Below, in pieces: positions 1 to 7,197 of a stretch of 27,426 nucleotides of DNA (its first letter is position 1; each line of letters starts with the position of its first letter). The position numbers were made by a program, and so were the translations under genes. Origin of the DNA: a virus; IMG/VR virus record IMGVR_UViG_3300005518_000037, positions 1 through 27,426 of that record. One strand, given 5' to 3'. The notes beneath the pieces are model-generated. The model was not told the origin of the DNA. It worked only from the letters and a program-made list of their open reading frames with translations, and ran no database searches.

Positions 1-8
1 AATGGAAA

Positions 9-182
9 CTACTTCTTTCGGGCTCTTGCCTTTCGCTTGCGACCAGCAGCACTAAGCTTAGCCATCTTCTTCTTACCTAGCTTCTTGCGACCAATATACG
101 CCGCAAGCGCAGCCGATCCAACTTTGTTCTTCAATTGCTTGAATCATTTACCAGAACCAAGCTTAGGCTTCTTTTTCGCCAT
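9..182 (-). pseudogene. small basic phage protein interrupted by in-frame TGA
   Basis: From ATG at 182 the frame reads MAKKKPKLGSGK, then TGA at 146-144, then continues in the same frame for 44 residues (FKQLKNKVGSAALAAYIGRK and a lysine/arginine-rich tail ending RARKK) to TAG at 11-9. Both halves look like one basic protein of about 57 residues. As recalled from similar small phage proteins, GSGK followed by a basic residue, F and K is a common start, so the stop may replace an arginine CGA codon by one transition. TGA clearly ends other genes here (for example the portal gene), so global TGA recoding is unlikely. It follows the 195-569 gene and is probably in the same operon. Read-through or sequencing error are alternatives. 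Confidence 0.6.
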
Positions 183-194
183 TGCAGCGCTCCT

Positions 195-569
195 TTAGGC
201 AGCCGTAAAAAAGTTATTGCGAAACTTCGGTTTATTCACCCCAATCAACCAAGTTCTTTTACCACCAAAGTCCGGTTGTTCGATACCATTATGATCGTAA
301 GCTTCAGACAGCACTCCATCAATCTTATACCGAATGGTTTTAACAAGCGCCATCTGATCGTCGTATCGCACATCATCTTCTGCAATCTTGATTTGATATT
401 CAAATGAATTTGCCGTCCAATTCTTTCGCTTGTAAATGAACCAAAACTGATCAATTGTGGCTACTTCTTCGCCCTTCTCATTATAGAAAACAACCGACGC
501 ATCAGAACCAAAGTAGACGATTCGATCCGTTTCAAACTCAATGCGATCCTCTACAGTCCAATCAGGCAT
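195..569 (-). CDS. hypothetical phage structural-region protein, 124 aa
   Basis: This 124-residue reading frame begins MPDWTVEDRIEFETD and ends RNNFFTAA before TAA. The composition is aromatic and charged with alternating hydrophobics, suggesting a small beta-rich domain. No signal peptide or membrane segment is visible. It is the fourth gene after the capsid gene on the same strand, 6 bases after the 576-1040 gene, a place where head-completion or head-tail connector proteins usually lie. I do not recognise the family, and connector function is only an inference from position. Confidence 0.65.
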   Translation of the reverse strand: MPDWTVEDRIEFETDRIVYFGSDASVVFYNEKGEEVATIDQFWFIYKRKNWTANSFEYQIKIAEDDVRYDDQMALVKTIRYKIDGVLSEAYDHNGIEQPDFGGKRTWLIGVNKPKFRNNFFTAA

Positions 570-575
570 TTACAA

Positions 576-1040
576 TTACGGAAACGGATCAAACTCATCA
601 TCTCGATCCCAATCCCAACCATGATGGCTACCAAGCTCACCATAATTAACCGGAATACTTTGAATCATCACTCCGCCCAATTCACGTTCCTTTGCTTCGG
701 TGAGCACATCTTCCAACGGCACCTGTTTGTCACGCGGAAAGACAAAGTTTTGCATCATCAAAGCAATGCGTAGACGTTGCTCTTCCGAAGAAAAATTCTT
801 GACTCCAGCAAGCTCAATGACATCATCACCAAGCTTACCATAGCGCGCAATGAGGGTACGAAGCGCTTTATTGAAGAACACGCTTGATGCCATCGACGTA
901 AAGCGTTCTTCAGACTTAGTAAAGAGATCGGTGGTAGAATCTTCGGGGATGCCAAGAACAAAACGAACGTATGATCTCTCATCCGCTGTAAGCGCCGCGC
1001 CATTAGACTGCGCAAGTATCTCTTCATTGAGCTTCGGCAC
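576..1040 (-). CDS. hypothetical phage protein, 154 aa (head-tail connector candidate)
   Basis: The start codon is GTG at 1040 (protein begins MPKLNEEILAQSNGAALTAD). AAGGA lies about 11 bases upstream, inside the end of the previous gene, which suggests coupled translation. The middle is helical (EERFTSMASSVFFNKALRTL; EEQRLRIALMMQNF) and the tail is acidic and aromatic (WDWDRDDEFDPFP). It is soluble, with no membrane segment. Gene order after the capsid gene fits a head-completion or adaptor protein, but no motif proves this. Confidence 0.65.
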   Translation of the reverse strand: MPKLNEEILAQSNGAALTADERSYVRFVLGIPEDSTTDLFTKSEERFTSMASSVFFNKALRTLIARYGKLGDDVIELAGVKNFSSEEQRLRIALMMQNFVFPRDKQVPLEDVLTEAKERELGGVMIQSIPVNYGELGSHHGWDWDRDDEFDPFP

Positions 1041-1047
1041 AAACTAT

Positions 1048-1191
1048 TTAATCCTTGAACTGGAAATACGGTGTAGGGATAGATCGAACCGCATCTGCTT
1101 CATCATGGAAACCAAGAAAGTCCAGTACCGTTGCTCGTAGCTCCCTGGCTTCTACGAAAGATGCTCGCATCATCTCTTCATCATCCTTCAT
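1048..1191 (-). CDS. small hypothetical protein, 47 aa
   Basis: A 47-residue frame starts MKDDEEMMRASFVEARELRA and ends PYFQFKD before TAA. GGGGGTGA sits just upstream of the ATG, a strong ribosome site. It fills the gap between the 1215-1676 and 576-1040 genes on the same strand with short spacing, as in a packed phage operon. It is acidic and predicted helical. The function is unknown. Confidence 0.6.
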   Translation of the reverse strand: MKDDEEMMRASFVEARELRATVLDFLGFHDEADAVRSIPTPYFQFKD

Positions 1192-1214
1192 AAAACTTCA
1201 CCCCCAGAAAGTTT

Positions 1215-1676
1215 CTACATCTCTTTCATGGACGTAGCGCGATCAACAATCATCTCTTGTCGCATCGGTCTGCTGTCCGGCGCTTTCTTAATTCGAGTAC
1301 CGTTCGGATCGCACAGCCATCCACCAACTGCGTAAACCGGCATCTCACCTTCTTTGAGTCCGTAAGGATTCTGCGTGTTCACGCTATCCATCAATCGTTG
1401 CGCCCTGGCCGCTGCAACACGCCGCTGCGCCTCTTCTTGCACATACTGATCGTGCATCGCATCTTCAACGGCTCGTTGCACCTCCGCTTCTGCTTTGTTA
1501 CTTGGCGGCAAAGCATCCAACGACTTCAAATTCGTTTGTGCAACGCGATCATCCGGTGCCAGGCCGGTAGGACTCTGCGCGCCTGTACGTGACGGAGCGT
1601 CAAGCTCCCTGGGATTGCTCCTTGTGACATCACCTTGAGCGTTGTCACTCTTATTATCCTGTTTCGAATCAGCCAT
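1215..1676 (-). CDS. hypothetical phage protein with disordered N-terminus, 153 aa
   Basis: The protein begins MADSKQDNKSDNAQGDVTRS. Its first 60 residues are rich in S, N, D, P and Q and probably disordered. A helical stretch follows (residues about 60-95, rich in A, E, Q and R), then a compact segment with YAVGGWLCDPNGTRIKKAP. A GGGAGTGA ribosome site precedes the ATG. It is the first gene after the capsid gene, separated from it by a hairpin at 1712-1748. The WLCDPNGTRI segment could be a small folded motif, but I do not recognise a family. Confidence 0.65.
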   Translation of the reverse strand: MADSKQDNKSDNAQGDVTRSNPRELDAPSRTGAQSPTGLAPDDRVAQTNLKSLDALPPSNKAEAEVQRAVEDAMHDQYVQEEAQRRVAAARAQRLMDSVNTQNPYGLKEGEMPVYAVGGWLCDPNGTRIKKAPDSRPMRQEMIVDRATSMKEM

Positions 1677-1711
1677 GATTCACTCCCACAAAAGAAAGAT
1701 TAAGGAGGGAT

Positions 1712-1748
1712 GAGCGGCGAAAAGAAATTTTCATTCAATTCGCCGCTC
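1712..1748 (-). terminator. hairpin between capsid gene and downstream genes
   Basis: Perfect 10-bp inverted repeat: GAGCGGCGAA at 1712-1721 and TTCGCCGCTC at 1739-1748, with a 17-base loop. It lies in the 110-bp gap after the capsid stop codon. The sequence after it on the minus strand has only short T runs, so it may be a partial terminator or an RNA-processing/stability hairpin that sets capsid expression above the following genes. Confidence 0.5.
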
Positions 1749-1786
1749 TGTTGATCTACACGGCCCTTGCCATACCGCGCAGAACC

Positions 1787-2911
1787 TTATGGGATTGTCG
1801 GCATGACGTATTGTGTTGCTCCGGCGTGGACATACAACACAGCCGCCTTGTGCCGAACAAGCACGCCAGCACTGAACTCCGCGTCAAGAACGCGAGCACG
1901 CAGAGGAAATGTTTCGTTCTCGTAGGCAATCTGCAATTCAAAGCCACTTGGATTGTTTGCGCGAGTCCTGATTGCAATCGGACGCGATCCGTCATCCCAA
2001 CAATCCATGTAACCAGGAAATTGCCAGTTCTTCACCCACACCTGAGCGGCACCGTAAACGCCGATGTAACGATCCGACGTGTTGATGACTTGCGCGCGGC
2101 CCTGAGCAATCGCACCGGAACTGCCGAAGCCCTGAAAGCCTGGAGCCTCTTCAACATTGACCGGCAATGCCGCGAGAAAACCATTCAACGCTCGCACCGC
2201 AGGTTCGTCCGTCTGGCTGATCTCCAGCCGCAACGTTCCATCAACGCCGTGCTCTTGCACTGTCTTGATCAATAGTGCGACAGCCGTATCGTTGATTGAA
2301 GTAGCGAAGAGATAGTGCGTGTGCGTAGTGGGATCGAAATCCTCACCCGTGAACGGATTTGGAGGAATTGGAGCACCGTCCGCATTGAGTAAAGCTCGCA
2401 GCGGATAGTTGAGATAATCAACCAACTCATCTTCATAGTTCACGTTGTTAGTCGGAGTGAACAATGCACGAAGAATCTCACGACGAACGCGACGAATATG
2501 AGCCAGCCGCGCGGCGATTGCCTCTTTCAACAAATCTTCGACGGTGTTGTTCTGCATGAATTTTCGAGTCCACTGAACAGCAATGCCGAAATAATCAAGA
2601 GGCAGGCCAAGCGTTGCTCCGGTCATCCGGCGCTGAGCGTCCGGCGTACCGTATTCATCAAGCCGCTGCATCTCAGACATTGGATCACCACCATAGCGAA
2701 ACAGCCTGCCGGTAGTGAATTGAACACGCTCAGAGATCATCTGGCGCACAAGACGATTGTGAATCTTAAATCCTTCATCAATCGTCTGGAACACTTTATC
2801 TTCGCCATAGGCCGCAATCGTTTGATCACGTGCTTGCGCTGCAAGACTGGCAAAGACATCAAGTGTTCCAAATTGAGCAACATTAGTTAGATCAACAAAT
2901 CTTGTTGGCAT
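1787..2911 (-). CDS. major capsid protein
   Basis: This 374-residue soluble protein begins MPTRFVDLTNVAQFGTLDVF. The order portal, MuF, scaffold, cement, then this gene is the standard head cassette and makes it the major capsid protein. Features that fit are a helical N-terminal third with many charged residues, a central segment (LRALFTPTNNVNYEDELVDY) and a beta-rich C-terminal half ending in hydrophobic, aromatic residues. The length suits a HK97-fold shell protein, but I cannot show that fold from sequence alone. AAAGGA lies 8 bases before the ATG. It would assemble with the scaffold into the procapsid and be stabilised by the cement protein encoded just upstream. Identity is inferred mainly from context. 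Confidence 0.82.
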   Translation of the reverse strand: MPTRFVDLTNVAQFGTLDVFASLAAQARDQTIAAYGEDKVFQTIDEGFKIHNRLVRQMISERVQFTTGRLFRYGGDPMSEMQRLDEYGTPDAQRRMTGATLGLPLDYFGIAVQWTRKFMQNNTVEDLLKEAIAARLAHIRRVRREILRALFTPTNNVNYEDELVDYLNYPLRALLNADGAPIPPNPFTGEDFDPTTHTHYLFATSINDTAVALLIKTVQEHGVDGTLRLEISQTDEPAVRALNGFLAALPVNVEEAPGFQGFGSSGAIAQGRAQVINTSDRYIGVYGAAQVWVKNWQFPGYMDCWDDGSRPIAIRTRANNPSGFELQIAYENETFPLRARVLDAEFSAGVLVRHKAAVLYVHAGATQYVMPTIP

Positions 2912-2948
2912 TTTGGTTTCCTTTTATCCTTTCCTAGAATTGAAGCGC

Positions 2949-3575
2949 TTATGGCGCGATGATTCCCGCTGTTCGCAGCTTAGCGAGAAGACTGTTGATT
3001 TTAGCGTTAGTTGTATCCAACTCACTCTTGAGTGCGACTTGTGCCGGGCCTAGCGCGGCGACATCAATACCAGTAGTCGCACCGAGATTAGGTTCCGCAG
3101 CTTGCGGAACGGCAGCAAAAAACGCTGACGCTTCAGCGCCGACGCCGATGCCATAAAGACCAACGTTTTGCAGACAGTAAATACGTTGACCGTCTTCCAT
3201 GACGAAAGCACACGGTACAGGTGATCCGGTTCCAGGCGTGGTGTCAAGTCTGCCCTTCTTAGTATTGTCCGCTGAAAGGAACAATGCCGCGCCTGGTGTC
3301 ATACTTGCAGGATCGCCGTACGCTATGCGCTCATGAAAACCAAGCGTGATAGGGCCACCTTGCTTCACTGCACGCCAAGACCAACCATGAACATCCGCAT
3401 GGAAGTCAGCCACGTTCGCCGATGATAGATAGACAGTCCCATCCGCATCAACCCTACACGCAGCACCAGCGAATATATTTTCTCCGGTAATCAATCCGCT
3501 AAGACGATGACCGGCTGGCGGCTCAAGTGAAGAAAGAGACGCAATCACTTTCGCAGAAAGCGCAATAAGACTCAT
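2949..3575 (-). CDS. capsid cement / head decoration protein
   Basis: A 208-residue protein. Residues about 25-60 (ITGENIFAGAACRVDADGTV) resemble the phage cement family in which a small beta-barrel starts with G-rich, valine-rich turns (DUF2190-like). The last 40 residues form a short coiled-coil-like segment (LKSELDTTNAKINSLLAKLR) ending GIIAP, as seen in head-fibre or decoration trimers. GAGGGAG precedes the ATG. Its position between scaffold and capsid genes is typical of a decoration protein, which binds the expanded shell. The family call is from motif and context, not alignment. Confidence 0.7.
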   Translation of the reverse strand: MSLIALSAKVIASLSSLEPPAGHRLSGLITGENIFAGAACRVDADGTVYLSSANVADFHADVHGWSWRAVKQGGPITLGFHERIAYGDPASMTPGAALFLSADNTKKGRLDTTPGTGSPVPCAFVMEDGQRIYCLQNVGLYGIGVGAEASAFFAAVPQAAEPNLGATTGIDVAALGPAQVALKSELDTTNAKINSLLAKLRTAGIIAP

Positions 3576-3645
3576 CTCGTTCTCCCTCTTCTCAGAAAGT
3601 TGAAATCAGAATTCAATTCGCACGTTGCCGCGCAGATCGAACAAC

Positions 3646-4287
3646 TTAGAGGTTCATGTACATCGGATGCTTCGCTTGCTCAACAACCTTTGTACGTTCC
3701 TCTGCTTCTGTTTCAGAGCGAGTGCCTTCATTTGTGGTTCTTCCGCCGCCGCGTCCACCAGGAGTGGACGGAGGTGTTTGGGGTGCTTTCGGAGCGCCAA
3801 AACTTTCCTTCAACTGCAATGCGTCAGCTTCAAGAGCTTCGTCATCGTCAGTATCGATTAACCGTTTCCAGTTAACATCAGGATTGGGTAAGCCAACTTT
3901 AATCGCCATCAGCAGTTTTCGAAGTTGAGTTTCAGCCGCTGCTTTTTCTGCTTTAGCAGTCAACAGATCAGCATTAGCTTTATTCAACTTCTCTTCTGTG
4001 GTGGCAGTCGCAGCCGCTTGCTCTTCTTCAAGCTCTTCACGCGCCTTGCGCTTACCTTCTTCTAATGACGAACGACGAGCCTTTGCAAGCTCGGCATTCA
4101 GGTAAGCTTCAACTTCCGGCGTTACACCATCAGGCTTCTCGCCCTTCTTCTTCGTAGCGCCCGCGCCGGTATCAGCACCCGCAGTTGACAGGTCTGGTGC
4201 TGGCGGATCGCCAACGCCGGACTGTTGCCCTGGTGCGGTTCCAGGTGTAGGTAGTTGCTGATCGTTTGGTTTGGTAGGTTCAGGCAT
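3646..4287 (-). CDS. head scaffolding protein
   Basis: This 213-residue protein has the scaffold layout. The first 55 residues are rich in P, G, T and D. A long charged coiled coil follows at about 60-130 (runs of A, E, K and R, including EEGKRKAREELEEEQAAATA). A short segment with GLPNPDVNWKRLIDTDDDEA is next, and a disordered glycine/threonine/glutamate tail ends it. Lengths near 200 and the NPDV-like segment after the coil recall phage scaffold families such as GP20-like or DUF4355. It sits between the MuF and cement genes. No protease domain is visible, so it probably exits the procapsid or is cleaved by another enzyme. Confidence 0.8.
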   Translation of the reverse strand: MPEPTKPNDQQLPTPGTAPGQQSGVGDPPAPDLSTAGADTGAGATKKKGEKPDGVTPEVEAYLNAELAKARRSSLEEGKRKAREELEEEQAAATATTEEKLNKANADLLTAKAEKAAAETQLRKLLMAIKVGLPNPDVNWKRLIDTDDDEALEADALQLKESFGAPKAPQTPPSTPGGRGGGRTTNEGTRSETEAEERTKVVEQAKHPMYMNL

Positions 4288-4371
4288 AACCTTATTCAGA
4301 TCGTTCCTTCACGGCCACAGAGAATAAACCAGCATTGTTAAATTTGTCAAGCAAGAAGATTAGAAAACTTC

Positions 4372-5046
4372 TCACTTAAATGGAGTTACATAGCAGTTAC
4401 AAAATGGATGAAACGGCGGCAAGCGCCGATAAGGCGGGCCGGTAATTTCAGAGACAAGAAAAACACCAACTAACTGATCGCATATATCAGTTACAGTATG
4501 CTCATCCGATAAGCGAATGCGCAAAAACTCCGCATTAGACTCAAGCAATCTTGCTAATAATTGAAGATTGTACGCTCGCGCCGTGTCATATGCCATCACC
4601 CGCTTAAAAGCGCTGTGCTGAGAAAGAATTCCAAAGACAGTAGTAGATACATCACTTCTGGATTCTTCCTGCAATACGGCTTCCGTCATGCTCCTATCGA
4701 TTTGATGAATCAACTGTTCTTGAGCACGATCTAGCCTGGAAGAAAGAATCAATCCGTATTCATCAGCAACAGTAAGTTCGTAATTAACTACATCGGGGCC
4801 AGCCTTGCGAATAGACTCAGCAATTACACGATAGATCGAACCATCAATCGCCGTTCGCTCTGAAAGCTCTGACTGCAAGATAGCGATCACCCTCTGACGA
4901 TCTTCATTAAGGATGGGTTGTCGAAAGGTAAGCTGGAGGAGTCTAAGAAGAAACAAAGCGCCAAACGCTTTACGCAGAGCAATCAATCCTGCCGCAATCA
5001 GCCTATCAATTTCACGATCATGGCGCTTATCGATTTCATTAGCCAT
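4372..5046 (-). CDS. MuF-like minor head protein
   Basis: A 224-residue, mostly helical protein overlapping the portal gene by the TGATG junction. Its end carries the MuF signature: VTDICDQLVG, then a proline/aromatic segment, then HPFCNCYVTP at residues 213-222. MuF-family proteins end in a similar H-P-x-C-x-C motif and bind the portal inside the head. Many are about 250-350 residues, so this is a short form with no toxin domain fused at the C-terminus. An N-terminal hydrophobic helix (residues about 18-40, FGALFLLRLLQLTF) is unusual but probably amphipathic. It likely acts in DNA ejection or portal assembly. Confidence 0.8.
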   Translation of the reverse strand: MANEIDKRHDREIDRLIAAGLIALRKAFGALFLLRLLQLTFRQPILNEDRQRVIAILQSELSERTAIDGSIYRVIAESIRKAGPDVVNYELTVADEYGLILSSRLDRAQEQLIHQIDRSMTEAVLQEESRSDVSTTVFGILSQHSAFKRVMAYDTARAYNLQLLARLLESNAEFLRIRLSDEHTVTDICDQLVGVFLVSEITGPPYRRLPPFHPFCNCYVTPFK

Positions 5047-6683
5047 CAGTCAAGGTTAGCATTCACATTTCCGGCTCGCGGCTGTCTAGGCGCTGGCGTC
5101 ACATCCGTTCTTGCCGGATTATTCGATCCTGGAAGCTGACTCAATGATCCTTGACCGGCTGCACTATTAACTACAGGCCTGTTACCATTGCCAGCAGCAA
5201 GGGAACCACTCACCTGTCGTTCAGATTCGATTTGCAGTTGCAATAATTGATTTTGTAGCGACTCAGACTTAGTAACAGTAAGATAGTCACGCTCATTAAA
5301 CTTATGATCGAGTAACTTACCTTTAATTGCTTGTTTCACCGCATCAATATTGCCTTTACCACTTCCGACATCCCATAGACCAAGAAGGATGCCGTAGGCC
5401 AGTGCCATCTTCTGCGCCTTGATCAAAGCTGACTCATAATTAGCTCTAGCAACCTTCAATCTATCCACAGCGGGAGTACGAAGCTGCGCAATGGTCTGAC
5501 CAGTAGTATTAGACAAGAAATCGCCGTCAGTCGCTTTAAGTTCCGGCATACGATCACGTAGCTCACTCATAATCGTCTTAGCCTGCGTAATTGCGTCGGC
5601 TATTTTTAGATCAGCTACCAGCGCCTGAATGTGAGTGTCATTCGCGGTTTGTTCAGGAAGCAGCTTAATGAACAATACCGAAGTATCACTGAAGTTGAAT
5701 TCCCTCGGTGGATTACCTTTTGAGCTAACCAGCCACTTCACTCTGACGTGACGAATGATTTGCCGGTTGATGTGCGCGATAAGAGAATTCAATCTGTCAA
5801 TAGGATTCTCTGATCCCATAAACCACCAAGCACCCCAATTACCTTCAAGCTTGCGATGAAACGAGAGTACATAAGGGACAGTACCAAGGATGTTCGGAGA
5901 ACTCGCAAACTCACCGTCTACCTTATCAACTACCTCATCATACGGCGCATCGTTTTTGTAAGTCTCAAAAACTTTCTCATTCATCAAAGTCTTATAGACC
6001 TCAATCGAGCGAGAAGTTTCAGGATCATCGATCTTAATATCACCCTCAACTACGCGATGCGTCGTCAAGATTTGTGTTATGTCTTGCTGCTCATTCTTTG
6101 AATAATCTTCGATGATCGAAGGGTGTTCAAACTGAATATAGACAAGACGATCATCGATTGAATCATTCGGCCAATCTTTGCCGACTTTCGCAACGACACG
6201 AATGCCAACTGTGCCAAGCATCGATCCCAAACGCGGAAAGCGTTCTTTCTCACCTGAATTGAAGTTCGACCACTCCCAGATTTGTTCCAGCGGATCGATG
6301 ATCTTTTCATTTAACTTACGCGGCTTGTTCTTGGTGCCCACAGAATCGGCAAGATATATCTCGTCACCGAAGTTACCAGCGAAGATGTTCTGCGCGTATA
6401 ACTCCGTACCGCGCTCAACAGGATTGAATAAGCCAGACAAGTCACGGGCCGCTGCTTCACCTAATTCACGATTCACATAATCCAATGATCCGTGCCAAAT
6501 CTCACGATTGTAGATAGTGTTGTAGTAATACGCTTCGAGTAAGAGATAGACACGTCTGCGATCAATAGGAGTGATCGACGCGGGCCGCAGACTTTCAATG
6601 GAGCTTGGCGCAAAGATTTTAGAAACCAGCGCCAGCGGATTGAGGATGTGCGTCCTATTCGCAATGTTCGGATCGAAAGTCAT
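5046..6683 (-). CDS. portal protein
   Basis: A 545-residue protein between terminase and MuF genes, the fixed place of the portal. Early segments are PASITPIDRRRVYLLLEAYY and YNREIWHGSLDYVNRELGEA. The central part has PYVLSFHRKLEGNWGAWWFM and repeated amphipathic helices. The last 60 residues (NGNRPVVNSAAGQGSLSQLP onward) are low complexity and probably disordered. Length and layout fit SPP1-type dodecameric portals, which form the DNA channel, dock the terminase and nucleate head assembly. AAGGTGAG lies 10 bases before the ATG. The stop TGA overlaps the next start, so translation is coupled. The call rests on position and size rather than an exact motif. Confidence 0.82.
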   Translation of the reverse strand: MTFDPNIANRTHILNPLALVSKIFAPSSIESLRPASITPIDRRRVYLLLEAYYYNTIYNREIWHGSLDYVNRELGEAAARDLSGLFNPVERGTELYAQNIFAGNFGDEIYLADSVGTKNKPRKLNEKIIDPLEQIWEWSNFNSGEKERFPRLGSMLGTVGIRVVAKVGKDWPNDSIDDRLVYIQFEHPSIIEDYSKNEQQDITQILTTHRVVEGDIKIDDPETSRSIEVYKTLMNEKVFETYKNDAPYDEVVDKVDGEFASSPNILGTVPYVLSFHRKLEGNWGAWWFMGSENPIDRLNSLIAHINRQIIRHVRVKWLVSSKGNPPREFNFSDTSVLFIKLLPEQTANDTHIQALVADLKIADAITQAKTIMSELRDRMPELKATDGDFLSNTTGQTIAQLRTPAVDRLKVARANYESALIKAQKMALAYGILLGLWDVGSGKGNIDAVKQAIKGKLLDHKFNERDYLTVTKSESLQNQLLQLQIESERQVSGSLAAGNGNRPVVNSAAGQGSLSQLPGSNNPARTDVTPAPRQPRAGNVNANLD

Positions 6684-6693
6684 CTACCGATAC

Positions 6694-6954
6694 TCACCTT
6701 TCATAGCCGCCAAAATTCCCGATCCAAGTAAATGGTGTGGTAGCACTTGGAGTACAGACCAACCGCACAACGACCCCGGAAGCTATCGGCAAATGCTTTA
6801 CCGCTTGATGCGTGCGGCGGAACGAAGTTGAACCACCTCCAGAAACGTTCTGTTGAGGTGCCACCGCCAGCGAGTAACCAGCGAGTGCGATTAAGCTCAA
6901 CACTACAAGTGAAAGCTTAGTTCGTGCATTTTTCGTAAAGTTCACCGGCTTCAT
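6694..6954 (-). CDS. small protein with N-terminal signal/membrane segment, 86 aa
   Basis: I start it at ATG 6954 (MKPVNFTKNARTKLS), because a basic start followed by the hydrophobic run LVVLSLIALAGYSLAVA then looks like a signal peptide, with a possible cleavage after AVA. The longer frame to 6996 has a weak GTG start. The mature part is short and beta-like (IASGVVVRLVCTPSATTPFT). AAGGAG touches the ATG directly, closer than usual. It overlaps the 6917-7102 gene and ends 10 bases before the portal start. An exported or membrane-bound small protein is odd in the middle of a packaging operon. The function is unknown. Confidence 0.5.
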   Translation of the reverse strand: MKPVNFTKNARTKLSLVVLSLIALAGYSLAVAPQQNVSGGGSTSFRRTHQAVKHLPIASGVVVRLVCTPSATTPFTWIGNFGGYER

Positions 6955-7102
6955 CTCCTTTGAAGAAAAGTAACGTTTCCCCTTGTGACAGACCACGGCT
7001 GTTTTGTATGACTGTTTCTTTTATTAATTCAGGAACAGCGCGAATAGCACCGGATTCAATGTTCGTACACCAATACCATTTTTTAGTGCCGGTTAATTCC
7101 AC
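6917..7102 (-). CDS. small hypothetical protein, 61 aa (possible C-terminal part of a split gene)
   Basis: The frame starts at GTG 7102 (protein VELTGTKKWYWCTNIESGA) and ends GELYEKCTN. The residue pattern is convincing, but no ribosome site precedes the GTG. An 11-bp tandem duplication at 7102-7123 lies directly upstream. Removing one copy would join this frame to the 7093-7188 gene and give a single protein of about 86 residues. As it stands, translation may be coupled to the upstream gene through a 10-base overlap. The function is unknown. Confidence 0.5.
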   Translation of the reverse strand: MELTGTKKWYWCTNIESGAIRAVPELIKETVIQNSRGLSQGETLLFFKGDEAGELYEKCTN

Positions 7103-7188
7103 AGTGCGACATCAGTGCGACATAAGATGCTGGGAGCGAACGGCTGCCATTCCGTTGTCATTGTCAGCTTGCCTAGATAAAGTCCCAT
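7093..7188 (-). CDS. small ORF, 31 aa (possible N-terminal part of a split gene)
   Basis: ATG at 7188 opens MGLYLGKLTMTTEWQPFAPS and the frame stops at TAA after LCRTDVALWN. AAGGA in the terminase tail region gives a good ribosome site 6 bases before the ATG. The final residues are read through the second copy of an 11-bp tandem repeat. With one copy removed the frame runs into the 6917-7102 protein. This short ORF is therefore probably the start of a gene broken, or switched, by the duplication. Confidence 0.5.
   Translation of the reverse strand: MGLYLGKLTMTTEWQPFAPSILCRTDVALWN
7102..7123. repeat. 11-bp perfect tandem duplication inside a coding junction
   Basis: CAGTGCGACAT occurs twice without a gap (7102-7112 and 7113-7123). 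Eleven is not a multiple of three, so the copy number decides whether the 7093-7188 and 6917-7102 frames are one gene or two. This is the classic form of a slipped-strand event. Confidence 0.85.
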
Positions 7189-7197
7189 GAGACTTCC

